Positions 23,628-33,334 are shown, counted from the stretch's first letter. The stretch: 37,178 nt of DNA from Desulfuromonadaceae bacterium (GCA_028681335.1 JAQUIT010000027.1:1-37178); one strand, 5' to 3'. The notes: generated from the letters alone by a model not told the origin. Program-made: numbers and translations.

Positions 23628-26603
23628 ATGCATCTGCCTACGCTTGTCCGTCGCCGAACCCATGCGTCCCGCAACGCTGCAAAAGAAAACGCCGCTTGGC
23701 TCCAGCAGCATATGAGCCCGTATTTTTTCCAGGCCATGGCAGATGAGGAGGATGCGCTGGAGTTGCTGGCCCGCGAGATGGGGCGCTTGCGGAAGAACCG
23801 GCACTTGATTCTGACTGATCAGGAGAAACGGCTGGTGATTGCCTGCGTCAACCATCCCGGTTCCCTGTACGGGACTCTGCGCCACATAGGTGAGCGCGAA
23901 ATCTCATACGCGATGTTTTCCCACTCCAATGCCGATATGCCCGGTCTTGACACTGAACTTGAAATTCAGCGTTTTGAGTTCGATCGGCGCGAAAATAATG
24001 AAATAGACCTTAACCTGAAGGTTGATATTCCGGCGGCGCTGGTGCGTAAAGTGAGGGCTGAGCTGCGCACATCGTTCCCGGCCTTTGACTTGAAACGACT
24101 TGAGCGGCTGCTTAAAATTCTCTGGCTGAATAATCCGGATTATATCCGGATGTCACCCGTTACACGGATTGCGTACCTGGTTTGGTTGTACGATAGCGCT
24201 AACGCCTCAGGAGGTCTTTTCCTTGATATCTCCCAGGTTGAGCGAGAAGGACGCATCGAGACCCGGGTGCTGCTGGGCGTAGGCAATCCTCCTCAGGGAG
24301 AGTTTCTGCTGCAGTTGCTGGAGGTTTTTAATCGTCTGGGCATCGGTATCAGAAGGGCTTACTGTCAGACCATATCAAACGGAATACACCCCTATTTTCT
24401 CGGTTCATTTCTTGTTATCAGTCGCAAGGGCGATGATATTTCTCCTCAGAGTCCCTTGGCTTCACTCTTGAAAAGAGAACTCTGTACGACGCAGATTCTT
24501 TCCACGTCATCACCGGTATATCGCCAGTATGTGGTTGAATGTCTTCTTTCCGGCGAGGATGCTGCGCTTGTTAACGCCTTTATCTCTTTCTGCCACACCA
24601 GTCTCGCTCACGGGCAGCCGGACCGTTTTGGATTGGAGGATGTTCAGAGTGCGTTTTATGATCACCCGGAAATGGCACAGCTCCTCATCCGCCTCTTCCG
24701 GGTGCGTTTTGAACCGGATGTGCCCGGGCGGGAAAAAGTTTATGCAGATGCCCTCGCCGAAGTTCGGGATGCTGTAGAGGGGTATAATACCGGACATCGT
24801 TGGCTGGATGACATCCGTCGCGCGGTCTATCGTTGCTGTCTGCTGCTGGTCACCCATACCCTTAAGACCAATTTTTTTGTGGTAGAGAAGCAGGCACTGG
24901 CTTTCCGGCTTGACCCGGGATATTTACGCCTGCTTGGCCGTGAGTTTACCTCGGATCTTCCTGAAACTCTCCCGTTCCGAGTTACTTTCTTCTTCAGCCG
25001 TTTCGGTGCCGGATATCATGTCGGTTTCTCTGACATCGCCCGTGGCGGTTGGCGTACTGTCATCGCTCGCAGTGCTGACGATTATATCACCTCGGCCAAC
25101 ACGATCTTCCGCGAAGTATATGTCCTGGCTAATACTCAGCAATTGAAGAACAAGGATATCTACGAAGGTGGGTCCAAGCTGGCGGTTGTTCTGGATGCGT
25201 CCGATCTGGAACAGGCCGGGAGTGATGCTGAAAACTGCCGTCTTTACAAGCTGCAATACAGTATTGCCAATGCGTTTCTAGATATCTTTATCACTGCAAA
25301 CGGAGTGGCCAGAGACCGGCGTGTTGTTGATTATTACGGTGATGACGAACCGATCGAGATCGGTCCCGATGAGAACATGCATGACGTCATGATCGAGGCC
25401 ATCGCTTCTCTGTCCAAAAAGCGCGGCTATCTCCTCGGTGTCGGTATCATGTCAAGCAAGCGCTTCGGTATCAACCATAAGGAGTATGGAGTCACCTCTA
25501 CCGGTGTGGTTGCTTTTGCAGAAATCACCATGGCTGAAGCGGCCGGGGTTGACATCCGTCGCGACCACTTTTCGCTCAAGATGACCGGTGGTCCGAACGG
25601 CGACGTTGCCGGTAACTCCCTCCGTATTATGCTGGAGCGCTGCCCCGGAATTCAGGTGCGCCTGATTCTTGACGGCACGGCGGCACTGTACGATCCTAAT
25701 GGCATTGATCGTGACGAATTACGTCGTATTGTCCTTAAGGATGACCTGGATGTCTTCAATCCAGATTTTATTGGAGAAGGTGGCTCTATTATCTACCGGA
25801 CCGGGAGACGCCTCGAAGGGCTGAAAGAGTCGCATCGTAAAGTAATGCGTGGTTCTGGAGGGCTTGTTGAGGAGTGGCTTGATGTCGATGATTTTAATAG
25901 GCTCTACAACAGTCTGGTTTTTACGGTCAAGGCGGATCTTTTTATTCCTGCCGGTGGCCGACCGGAGACGATCGACGGCCAAAATTGGCATACTTTCCTC
26001 GATGATGATGGCGTGCCGTCATCACGGGTAATAATTGAAGGGGCCAACTCCTACATTACTCCTGAGGCACGGATCCAGTTGCAAAGGGGCGGTGTGGTAT
26101 TGATGCGGGACGCCTCGGCGAACAAATGCGGCGTTATCTCGTCATCCTATGAGATAATTGCCAACCTGTTGCTTTCTGAACGTGAATTTATGGAGCATAA
26201 GGAACGCTATGCCAGTGATGTTCTGGCTATCCTGGAGAAGAGAGCAGCAGACGAGGCCCGTCTGATCCTGCGACGGCACATGGAGTCGGGCGGCGCTCTC
26301 CTCTATAGTGAGATTTCTGAGACCATCAGCCAGAACATCAATAGCCTGTACACGCGGTTGTTCGAATTCTTTTCGGCGCGTCCGGAACTTTGCCTGCAAC
26401 TCCCCTTCCGTAAAGCAATTTTAAGCCACCTGCCGCGTATGCTGCAGGAGTCAGCGGCTTACCGGCAGCGGGTCAGGAAATTACCGCAGAAATACCTCTG
26501 TGCGATCCTGGCCGCAGAGATCGGCTCTTCGTTGGTATATAGCGGGAGTCGTGATACTGATTTTGAGGACATGATCCGGCGGCATTTGGCGCGGGTGTTG
26601 TGA
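23628..26603 (+). CDS. Large NAD-dependent glutamate dehydrogenase (~110-kDa class)
   Basis: This 991-residue cytoplasmic enzyme is predicted to oxidise glutamate to 2-oxoglutarate and ammonium with NAD, i.e. catabolically. The N-terminal ~430 residues are helical and regulatory in character. The catalytic part (~450-800) shows DIARGGWRTVIARSADDY, YEGGSKLAVVLD, IGPDENMHDVMIEAIA, GINHKEYGVTSTGVVAFAEI and TGGPNGDVAGN, the conserved substrate and NAD sites of the large GDH classes. The C-terminal ~150 residues are again helical. The length lies between the 450-residue GDHs and the 1600-residue L_180 class. GGGAG precedes the ATG. It is transcribed divergently from the crotonase operon, and no clear terminator follows. 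Confidence 0.92.
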   Translation: MHLPTLVRRRTHASRNAAKENAAWLQQHMSPYFFQAMADEEDALELLAREMGRLRKNRHLILTDQEKRLVIACVNHPGSLYGTLRHIGEREISYAMFSHSNADMPGLDTELEIQRFEFDRRENNEIDLNLKVDIPAALVRKVRAELRTSFPAFDLKRLERLLKILWLNNPDYIRMSPVTRIAYLVWLYDSANASGGLFLDISQVEREGRIETRVLLGVGNPPQGEFLLQLLEVFNRLGIGIRRAYCQTISNGIHPYFLGSFLVISRKGDDISPQSPLASLLKRELCTTQILSTSSPVYRQYVVECLLSGEDAALVNAFISFCHTSLAHGQPDRFGLEDVQSAFYDHPEMAQLLIRLFRVRFEPDVPGREKVYADALAEVRDAVEGYNTGHRWLDDIRRAVYRCCLLLVTHTLKTNFFVVEKQALAFRLDPGYLRLLGREFTSDLPETLPFRVTFFFSRFGAGYHVGFSDIARGGWRTVIARSADDYITSANTIFREVYVLANTQQLKNKDIYEGGSKLAVVLDASDLEQAGSDAENCRLYKLQYSIANAFLDIFITANGVARDRRVVDYYGDDEPIEIGPDENMHDVMIEAIASLSKKRGYLLGVGIMSSKRFGINHKEYGVTSTGVVAFAEITMAEAAGVDIRRDHFSLKMTGGPNGDVAGNSLRIMLERCPGIQVRLILDGTAALYDPNGIDRDELRRIVLKDDLDVFNPDFIGEGGSIIYRTGRRLEGLKESHRKVMRGSGGLVEEWLDVDDFNRLYNSLVFTVKADLFIPAGGRPETIDGQNWHTFLDDDGVPSSRVIIEGANSYITPEARIQLQRGGVVLMRDASANKCGVISSSYEIIANLLLSEREFMEHKERYASDVLAILEKRAADEARLILRRHMESGGALLYSEISETISQNINSLYTRLFEFFSARPELCLQLPFRKAILSHLPRMLQESAAYRQRVRKLPQKYLCAILAAEIGSSLVYSGSRDTDFEDMIRRHLARVL

Positions 26604-26722
26604 CGATGAATTGAGTGCGAAAAAAAGCAGGGCAAGATTCCTAATCTCATTAAAAACAGGCTTTTGAAATGAAGCCCCCTGTGCTATAAACTGAGATGCC
26701 AATTAAAAAGTGGAGACAAAAT

Positions 26723-27439
26723 TTGACCGATAACTGTAGTGCGGTGACAACTATCCTGCTGATATGCCGAGAAGGGAAAAGCCGCCAGATTTATCAGGCA
26801 GAGCTTGACCTCCCGGGAGTGTCGCTGGTTTGCGTTCAGGCACTGATGGGATTTTTCCACCGTGGCGTGTACTGTCCTCTGCACGGGATTCTGGTTGATA
26901 TGCCGACCTATATGCGTAGCAGTGAAGAGGAGAAGCGTCTGTTGACAGACCTGGTCGTTCTCTTTCCAGCCCTGCGCCTCAGGTGTCAGGAAGCCACCGG
27001 TGAGGTACGCACCCTCCCGTTTGGTACGGCGTATCCCGGCAATACGCCACCTGCCGTTTTCGTGCAAAAGCATTGTGCCTTGGCCGCTCCACGGAAGATA
27101 CGGACCAGTGAGCGGTCGTTGCTGAATATGCCGGCACTGCTGAACAGGTCTCTTCCTGTAGAAAATGTTTCCGGCACAAGGTCCGTGACTATCAACGTAT
27201 CCCGTGGGGGCTGCTTTCTGATCTGGTTCGAACAGTGGGCTGTCGGAGACCGTGGCTGGCTTGTCCTCCCGGAGCTGGAAGACCAAACGCCTATAGCGGT
27301 TGAGGTTTGCTCTGTTAGGCTATGGGGTGAGCAGCATGTCCTGCCTGGGGTAGGTGTCAAGTTCATTGAGCTTACCGGGGTGCAGAGAATTGAACTGAAC
27401 CGTTTGGGTGGGGCTAGTCTCATGCAGGAGGAGGAATGA
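26723..27439 (+). CDS. PilZ domain protein (predicted cyclic-di-GMP receptor)
   Basis: This soluble protein is ~238 residues from a TTG at 26723, or 247 from an ATG at 26696. The C-terminal PilZ domain (about residues 120-235) contains the two c-di-GMP motifs: RTSER (RxxxR) and NVSRGG (N-x-S-x-x-G). The N-terminal ~115 residues may be a YcgR-like flanking domain. Start choice: GGAG lies seven bases before TTG 26723, whereas the ATG has no Shine-Dalgarno. A TATAAA at 26685-26690, with TTTGAA sixteen bases upstream, would place the transcript start on that ATG. It begins the signalling cluster. Confidence 0.85.
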   Translation: MTDNCSAVTTILLICREGKSRQIYQAELDLPGVSLVCVQALMGFFHRGVYCPLHGILVDMPTYMRSSEEEKRLLTDLVVLFPALRLRCQEATGEVRTLPFGTAYPGNTPPAVFVQKHCALAAPRKIRTSERSLLNMPALLNRSLPVENVSGTRSVTINVSRGGCFLIWFEQWAVGDRGWLVLPELEDQTPIAVEVCSVRLWGEQHVLPGVGVKFIELTGVQRIELNRLGGASLMQEEE

Positions 27440-27536
27440 TTGCCGTAATCCGGAGAAATAAGGTTTTGTTGCAAACGTTCTCAGCCGGAGCGGCGTTCTG
27501 GGCCGGCCCGCTACTGTTGAGCTTGCAGGGGGGCGT

Positions 27537-27872
27537 GTGGGAAAGGTTGCCATAGAAAATATTGAAACCGGTATGGTTCTGGCGGGTGATGTCCATGACC
27601 GGACAGGGCGCATGCTTCTCGGTGCCGGGGCAGAGCTGACCCAAAAACATCTGGTCATCTTTCGTACCTGGGGGGTGCTGGAGGCTGACATCGCCGGGCT
27701 GGGGGATGATGATGCCGCCAGCCAGATACCTGCGGATGTAGACCCCGTTGAACTGGCCGCGGCCGAACAGGAACTGGCACATCTTTTCCAGCATGCGAAC
27801 CGGACCCATCCGGCCATTATCGAGCTGATGCGGCTTGCGGCGCTAAGAAAGGTTCAGCATGACGCTCTCTGA
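27537..27872 (+). CDS. Small protein preceding the HDOD gene
   Basis: This 111-residue soluble protein is probably read from GTG 27537, with AGGGGGG a few bases upstream. The N-terminal half, IETGMVLAGDVHDRTGRMLLGAGAELTQKHLVIFRTWGV, resembles the small beta-rich segment often found before HD-GYP or HDOD domains. The C-terminal half is helical with no metal-binding motif. Its end overlaps the HDOD start by 14 bases, so they are coupled; it may be a detached regulatory module of that protein. Function is not established. Confidence 0.7.
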   Translation: MGKVAIENIETGMVLAGDVHDRTGRMLLGAGAELTQKHLVIFRTWGVLEADIAGLGDDDAASQIPADVDPVELAAAEQELAHLFQHANRTHPAIIELMRLAALRKVQHDAL

Positions 27873-28734
27873 TTATCAGGCGACAACTATCGACCGTATT
27901 GTTGAAGAGACCAGCACGGTTTATTCACTTCCCCTGTTCTATGAACGCCTCAATGAGACGATCAACCACCCCCGCAGTTCTATTGATGACATTTCCAGAA
28001 TTATCACCGAGGATCAGGGCCTCACCGCACGGTTGCTACGGCTGGCAAACAGCCCGATGTTCGGCTGTTATGCAAAGGTTGACTCCATCACAAAAGCGGT
28101 CACCATCATTGGGACCCAGCAGTTGCGTGATCTGGCGTTAGCGGCCTCGGTCATGGGGGTCTTCAAGGGGATTCCTGAAGAGCTTCTTAATATGACCTCC
28201 TTCTGGCGGCACTGTATTGCATGCGGCATCATTGCCCGCAGTCTGGCGGTCTACATGCGCGAGTCGAACGTGGAACGGCTCTTTGTTGCCGGCATGCTGC
28301 ACGATGTGGGACAAGTTGTGCTGGCTGCGGCCCGGCCTGAAGTGGTTCGTGAGCTTCTGGAGGAACACCGTGATACCGGCAGGCTTTATCTGGACCTGGA
28401 GCGGGAACGGCTTGGCTTTGATCATGCCGAACTTGGGGGGGCATTGCTGAAAAAGTGGAAAATTCCCTCCAGTATCGGAGAGCCAGTGGCTTTTCATCAT
28501 CGTCCCAGCTCGGCAGAACAGTTCCGTCTTGAAACGGCCCTGGTACACTTTTCCGACATCATCTGTCAGGCCATGGAATTCGGCCAGGGGGCTGAGTGGG
28601 GGGTGCCGCCGCTTGACGAGCCTGCCTGGGACCGCCTGGGGCTGTCGCCACATGTCCTTGGGTCTGTCCTTAAACAGTCGGAATCCCAGATAGCCGAGAC
28701 ATTTGCCATCCTGTCAGGAGGGGAGGATGACTGA
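27859..28734 (+). CDS. HDOD domain protein
   Basis: This 291-residue protein is almost entirely an HDOD domain (about residues 15-215), a non-catalytic relative of HD phosphohydrolases common in signal transduction. Typical motifs are DDISRIITEDQGLTARLLRLANSP, SITKAVTIIGTQQLRDLALAASVM and AGMLHDVGQVVLAA. The HD pair remains in LHDVGQ, but the other HD metal ligands are not obvious. The C-terminal ~70 residues include FHHRPSSAEQFRLETALVHFSDII. It overlaps the kinase gene by eight bases. Confidence 0.9.
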   Translation: MTLSDYQATTIDRIVEETSTVYSLPLFYERLNETINHPRSSIDDISRIITEDQGLTARLLRLANSPMFGCYAKVDSITKAVTIIGTQQLRDLALAASVMGVFKGIPEELLNMTSFWRHCIACGIIARSLAVYMRESNVERLFVAGMLHDVGQVVLAAARPEVVRELLEEHRDTGRLYLDLERERLGFDHAELGGALLKKWKIPSSIGEPVAFHHRPSSAEQFRLETALVHFSDIICQAMEFGQGAEWGVPPLDEPAWDRLGLSPHVLGSVLKQSESQIAETFAILSGGEDD

Positions 28735-30928
28735 TGAGAGAGAACCCAGATCTCCGGAGTTTCTTCAGGAACGGGTCAGTTATCTTGAGGAGTCAAACCG
28801 GCGCTTCATGTCGATTCTGGAAATGCTCGCCTCCAGCAGCGAGTTCCAGGGTGATCTCAGTCGTGCCAAGGATGGCGAGGGGATTTTTAAAGCGACGGCC
28901 AGCCAGCTAAGGCGTATTTTTTCGTTTCAATCCATGGGATTTCTTGACAGTCAGCCTGACGGCAGTTTTGAACTGCTGGTGGCTGATCCCGTCTCTGCGC
29001 ATGGCGCACTGCAGGAGATGGTTGAGAAATGCATGATGGACGGAACATTTGCGTGGGCGCTCAACCGTAACCAGGCTGTCCTTGTCCCGGTTGAGACCGG
29101 GGAGACGCTCCTGCTGCAGGTGGTGGCTACTCAATCCCGCATTCGCGGGATGTTTGTCGGTACATTGCACGGGAGTTCCGCTGCATTGGATGCGCCATCG
29201 CTTAATGCCCTTTCGATAGTGCTGTATTCATGTGCCTATGCTCTGGAAAGCACCATTTTGTACGCTATGCTGCATGATCATACACAGCACCTGGAAGAGC
29301 GGGTGCAGGTGAGAACGCGCGATCTTGAAGAGGCCAGGCGACAGGCAGAAGCGGCCAGTCTGGCAAAAAGTGATTTTCTGGCCAATATGAGCCATGAAAT
29401 CCGCACGCCGATGCACGGGGTGATGGGAATGACAGACTTGCTTCTGCAAGGGGGACTTACCCCGCAGAAAGAAAAAGTTTATCAGCTTGCCATCAAGGAC
29501 TCCGCCGACAGCCTGATGATGATCATCAACGATATTCTGGACTTTTCCAAGATCGAAGCCGGTAAATTCACGTTGGAGAAAAAACCCTTCAGCCTCAGGA
29601 GCGTGCTGGAAAACTGTCTGAGCGGCCTTCAGGTGAGGGCCGAGGAGAAGGGGCTCAGGTTAACGCGCCACCTTGACTCTGCTGTGCCGGCTTGTCTGGT
29701 GGGGGATTATGGGAGGCTGCGCCAGGTTTTTAGTAATCTTGTCGGAAATGCGGTCAAATTTTGTAAACAGGGGCAGATCTCTGTCGAAATAGACCTTGCA
29801 TCCATTGAGGGGGATGAGGTTGTTCTCCATGTACGTGTGGCTGACACCGGAATAGGTATTGCGGAAGAAGCCTGCCAGCGCATCTTTAACCAGTTTGAAC
29901 AGGCCGATGGTTCCACCACAAGGAAATACGGAGGGACCGGGCTCGGTCTTGCCATCTGCAAGAAACTGGTGGAGTTGATGGGGGGTGACATCTGGGTGGA
30001 GAGCCGCTTGGGGGTGGGGAGCTGCTTTCATTTTACGGCCCGCTTCCAGTCGGGGGACGAAGCTCTGTTGTTGACCGAAACAGACACGGTCTCTGCTCCC
30101 GGCAGGCTGCGGCAAACGCCGCTGGATATTCTTCTCGCAGACGATGTGGAAATAAACCGGGCCTTGGTACAGGCTGTTTTGGAGCCATACGGCCACAGGC
30201 TCACGCTTGCCGAGGACGGGCGGAAGGCGTTTGATGCCTACAAATCCAAGCGCTTTGATATTGTCCTTATGGATGTCCAGATGCCGGAGATGGACGGGCT
30301 TGAAGCTGCCAGGGCAATTCGTGAATATGAGCACGCTATGGATCGGAGTGTGGCCGTGCCGATTGTTGCAATGACCGCGTTTGCCGGGCATGAAAATCGT
30401 CAGGTCTGTCTGGATGCGGGGATGACTGATTATCTGCCCAAGCCGATCAAGCCTGAACAGTTGTTGCAGTTGCTGGATGCATTGTGCGGTTGTCAGGCGC
30501 CTGCAGCAGAAGCGGAAAGCATAGTCCAGTCGCTGCCCCCTGAAGCAAGCGAAGCGCCGAGCCCCCCCGACGAAGAGCTGGTGGTCTTTGCTCAAAACGT
30601 GCTGTTGGAACGGCTTGGGGGGCGTTTGGAGATGGTCCCTCGTTTTGTGACGCTCTTTTGCAAGGGGGTTTTACCTCAGCTTGAGGGGTTAGGTACGGCA
30701 CTTGAGACGGAGGATGCAGACGGAGTGCGGCGCCATGCCCATGCCATCAAGGGCTCGGCCGGGAATATTGCTGCTCTGCGGATGCAACGGACTGCTGCAA
30801 TGATGGAAAAGGCTGCCAAGGAAGGTGACCTGACTGATGTGCCACAGCGACTTGCTGTTTTGCAACAGGAGTACAATGAATTTATCGCGGTCGCTACTAC
30901 TTTGGGGTTCATGGCTGAAGCCAAATAA
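28727..30928 (+). CDS. Hybrid sensor histidine kinase with receiver and HPt domains
   Basis: This 733-residue multistep phosphorelay kinase has no predicted membrane segment. Order: N-terminal helix; a GAF-like sensory region (about 45-185); a coiled coil (~190-220); HisKA with phospho-acceptor H223 in SHEIRTP; HATPase with N-box VGNAVKF and GTGLGLAICKKLV; a receiver domain (~466-585) with D516 in LMDVQMPEMDG and KP; and an HPt domain with H672 in HAIKGSAGNI. All three phosphorylation residues are present, as in BarA/ArcB types. ATG 28727 was chosen over 28703 because AGGAGG precedes it. Two separate receivers follow, plausible phosphorelay outputs. The input signal is unknown. Confidence 0.93.
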   Translation: MTDEREPRSPEFLQERVSYLEESNRRFMSILEMLASSSEFQGDLSRAKDGEGIFKATASQLRRIFSFQSMGFLDSQPDGSFELLVADPVSAHGALQEMVEKCMMDGTFAWALNRNQAVLVPVETGETLLLQVVATQSRIRGMFVGTLHGSSAALDAPSLNALSIVLYSCAYALESTILYAMLHDHTQHLEERVQVRTRDLEEARRQAEAASLAKSDFLANMSHEIRTPMHGVMGMTDLLLQGGLTPQKEKVYQLAIKDSADSLMMIINDILDFSKIEAGKFTLEKKPFSLRSVLENCLSGLQVRAEEKGLRLTRHLDSAVPACLVGDYGRLRQVFSNLVGNAVKFCKQGQISVEIDLASIEGDEVVLHVRVADTGIGIAEEACQRIFNQFEQADGSTTRKYGGTGLGLAICKKLVELMGGDIWVESRLGVGSCFHFTARFQSGDEALLLTETDTVSAPGRLRQTPLDILLADDVEINRALVQAVLEPYGHRLTLAEDGRKAFDAYKSKRFDIVLMDVQMPEMDGLEAARAIREYEHAMDRSVAVPIVAMTAFAGHENRQVCLDAGMTDYLPKPIKPEQLLQLLDALCGCQAPAAEAESIVQSLPPEASEAPSPPDEELVVFAQNVLLERLGGRLEMVPRFVTLFCKGVLPQLEGLGTALETEDADGVRRHAHAIKGSAGNIAALRMQRTAAMMEKAAKEGDLTDVPQRLAVLQQEYNEFIAVATTLGFMAEAK

Positions 30929-30949
30929 GCTTCCATGGAGGTGAAATAT

Positions 30950-31360
30950 ATGGTGAAATGTCTGGTTGTTGACGATGATGAGCTGGGACGTGAGCTGATT
31001 GCCCAGTATCTTGAAAATGTCGCCGTCTGCGATATGGCGGAAAACGGCTTAAAGGCTGTGGAGATGTTTCGCACTGCATTCGAGGGGGGGAACCCTTATG
31101 ACCTGATGATTCTTGATATTGTGATGCCTGAAATGGATGGTTACGCCGCAGCTAAAGAGATTCGTCTGATCGAGAAGGAGTGGGGCGTGTCGATTAACGA
31201 CGGGCTTAGTATCATAGTTCTCTCTTCTTTGAATACGCCGGGCGATGTTATCCAGGCTTACGTTTCAGCTAAGTCGGCCGCACACCTGGTAAAGCCGGTA
31301 CAGCCGGATAAACTGCTTGGGGCCATGAATAAGCTGGGGTTGTGCAAGAGCCAACCATGA
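30950..31360 (+). CDS. Single-domain response regulator (CheY-like)
   Basis: This 136-residue receiver domain has no output domain. The acidic pocket VVDDDE near residue 8, the phospho-accepting Asp in LMILDIVMPEMDG, Ser in VLSSL and Lys in LVKP are all present. The start is ATG 30950 (MVKCLVVDD), seven bases after GGAGGTG; an in-frame ATG at 30935 is less likely. It follows the hybrid kinase by ~20 bp, so it is a probable phosphorelay partner. It may act by protein interaction, like CheY or Spo0F. Confidence 0.9.
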   Translation: MVKCLVVDDDELGRELIAQYLENVAVCDMAENGLKAVEMFRTAFEGGNPYDLMILDIVMPEMDGYAAAKEIRLIEKEWGVSINDGLSIIVLSSLNTPGDVIQAYVSAKSAAHLVKPVQPDKLLGAMNKLGLCKSQP

Positions 31361-31475
31361 CTCTTGCGGGTTCTCTGGCTGCATATGATGGTCTGGTCTG
31401 GTATTAAATTTGCTTTGGCATCAGCCGGGTGTATGTTAGTACAGTTTTACAAGATCCTTCCAAAAGAGGTTTCAT

Positions 31476-32951
31476 GTGTCTGGAAAACAATTTGTAAAGG
31501 GAGCTGAGTCCGTTAGTCGCTTTGAAATAAAGCGCTATGGCTATACCCTTACGCTTGAGATCAGTCCTGATGAACAGGAATGTTACTGCTACTATGAACC
31601 TTCGACTATCGGCGGGACGCCGCTCACGTATGCAGAGTTGCAGGCACATCTGGCCCAGTTCAAAATTAATGACGGTGTTGTCCCTGAAGCGGTAAGCTCT
31701 CTTCTTAATTCCGCGGTAAGTGCAAAGTCTGTAAGCCGTCTTTTCCTTGCGCGCGGGATTCCAATGATTCCCGGCGAAGATGGGCACATTGCCATTGGTG
31801 TGTCCGATGAACTTGCGGAAGCGGAGCCGGAGGAGGGTGCAGGGATCGTAGATTTCCGCCGCGTACAAGCATTCCTGAATGTCGATGCTGGGGAGTTGGT
31901 CGCGACGATTATCTCTCCCGGCCCCGGAACACCGGGTAAGACAGTTACCGGGAAAACAGTGCCGCCGTTGGCGGGTGCCCCGGTCAAGCTTGAAATCGGG
32001 CAAAACGTCCGTTTGAGTGACGATGGTTTGACTGTTTTATCTCTCGCTACCGGACGTGTCTGTTTGCGGGAAAATGTGATTTCGGTAGAGGATGTCTACG
32101 AAATAGACGGTAATGTCGATTTCAAGGTCGGCAACGTTGCTTTCAAGGGGTATGTTGAAGTTAAGGGGGACGTTCTTGACGGTTTTTTCGTCAAGGCGAC
32201 TAAAGGGATCAAGGTGCGGGGAAATATCGGGGTCTGCACGATCGAGTCCGATGGTGATATCTCCTTTTGCGGCATGAGTGGACAGGGTACAGGGAAGGTG
32301 CTTTGCGGAGGCTCAATAACAGCGAATTTTATTTCAGACGCAGTTATTGAGTGTGCCGGAGATGTTACTGCTGAAGTTGAAATTCGAAGCTCCCACATAA
32401 AGTGCCTGGGTGCGATCTCCGTTAATAAAGGGGGGCTGACCGGTGGTGAGTATTTCGCGCTGGCAGGTGTTGAGTGTGCCAACCTGGGCAGCAGGACTGC
32501 ACTTAGGACGCGCGTTGTTGCGGGGGTTCACTATGCTGACCTCGAAGAGCTTAATTGTCTGTTTAATGAGTTAAAGGCTTTGGTCGCGGAGTTCACTGCT
32601 GCACCAAAGGGGACCGTTGATATGAAGGCATTTGCTCAGAAACGTGCCCTCGTTACGGAGCGGACCCAGGAGGTTCGTTCAAGAATCTATGAACAGTGCA
32701 ATCCGAAGATAAATGTAAAAAAAGTGCTTTACGAAGGCGTCAGTATAACGCTCGGGATGATAAGTGATAATATCCTTGAAGAGCGGAAGGGGCCTGTCAG
32801 TATAATTGAGAATAGTATCGAAGGGGGATTTCGCTTTCTTGGGATGACTCCGCTATCTTTCAAAGCCCATATGATAGAACAGACATTCAAACAGCAGCAG
32901 CAGCTTGAACAACAAAGGGTAAGATCAAATATACAGGAGGCTGGGGCATGA
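31476..32951 (+). CDS. FapA/DUF342 family protein
   Basis: This 491-residue protein reads from GTG 31476 (AAGAGG upstream). The middle (about 115-345) has the DUF342/FapA signature: ISPGPGTPGKTVTGKTVPP followed by repeated G-x-V/I turns of a right-handed beta-helix (VEVKGDVLDGFFVKATKGIKVRGNIG, GDISFCGMSGQG). The C-terminal ~130 residues form a helical coiled coil ending in a Gln-rich stretch. The Vibrio homologue FapA has been linked to flagellar and glucose signalling; here the role is unknown. It is enclosed between two receivers and overlaps the second by ATGA. Confidence 0.9.
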   Translation: MSGKQFVKGAESVSRFEIKRYGYTLTLEISPDEQECYCYYEPSTIGGTPLTYAELQAHLAQFKINDGVVPEAVSSLLNSAVSAKSVSRLFLARGIPMIPGEDGHIAIGVSDELAEAEPEEGAGIVDFRRVQAFLNVDAGELVATIISPGPGTPGKTVTGKTVPPLAGAPVKLEIGQNVRLSDDGLTVLSLATGRVCLRENVISVEDVYEIDGNVDFKVGNVAFKGYVEVKGDVLDGFFVKATKGIKVRGNIGVCTIESDGDISFCGMSGQGTGKVLCGGSITANFISDAVIECAGDVTAEVEIRSSHIKCLGAISVNKGGLTGGEYFALAGVECANLGSRTALRTRVVAGVHYADLEELNCLFNELKALVAEFTAAPKGTVDMKAFAQKRALVTERTQEVRSRIYEQCNPKINVKKVLYEGVSITLGMISDNILEERKGPVSIIENSIEGGFRFLGMTPLSFKAHMIEQTFKQQQQLEQQRVRSNIQEAGA

Positions 32952-33334
32952 AAGCCTTGATAGTTGACGATGTGGAAATGAACCGTGAGCTGATTGCCAT
33001 TTTTCTCGAAGGGCGTGGAACTTCTGTTTTCGCCGAAAGTGGGGAGCAGGCCTTACTGTTGGTTGAGGATGCGCTGCAAACGGATGCATATTTCGACCTG
33101 ATATGTATGGATATCTCAATGCCCGGTATGGATGGCCATGAAGCCCTCAAAAAGATCAGAGAGGCAGAGGAGTTGTCCGGGGGCAAGCGGGCAACTGTTT
33201 TTATGGTAACCGGTAGCAGTTCGCCTGACGACATGTTTGATGCCCTGATTAACGGCGGTTGCGATGATTATCTCACCAAGCCGCTGATGCAGCAGAGTTT
33301 CAGTGATCTTCTGGTCAAACATGGGGTGTGCTGA
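32948..33334 (+). CDS. Single-domain response regulator (CheY-like)
   Basis: This 128-residue receiver has DD near the N-terminus (ALIVDDVEMNRE), the phospho-acceptor Asp in LICMDISMPGMDG, Thr/Ser in VTGSSS and Lys in YLTKPL. There is no output domain. Its start overlaps the FapA-like gene (ATGA), so the two are translationally coupled and may interact. It differs clearly from the receiver at 30950, so it is not a recent duplicate. Confidence 0.92.
   Translation: MKALIVDDVEMNRELIAIFLEGRGTSVFAESGEQALLLVEDALQTDAYFDLICMDISMPGMDGHEALKKIREAEELSGGKRATVFMVTGSSSPDDMFDALINGGCDDYLTKPLMQQSFSDLLVKHGVC

Noticed and set aside
26684..27286. 200-codon open frame antisense to the PilZ gene
   Set aside because: It is opposite a gene with intact PilZ motifs, has no family resemblance, and its composition looks like reverse-complement coding sequence.
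29660..30595. 311-codon open frame antisense to the hybrid kinase
   Set aside because: It lies fully opposite the conserved kinase and receiver coding sequence, its translation has no recognisable domain, and it lacks a ribosome site. It is a shadow of the GC-rich kinase gene.
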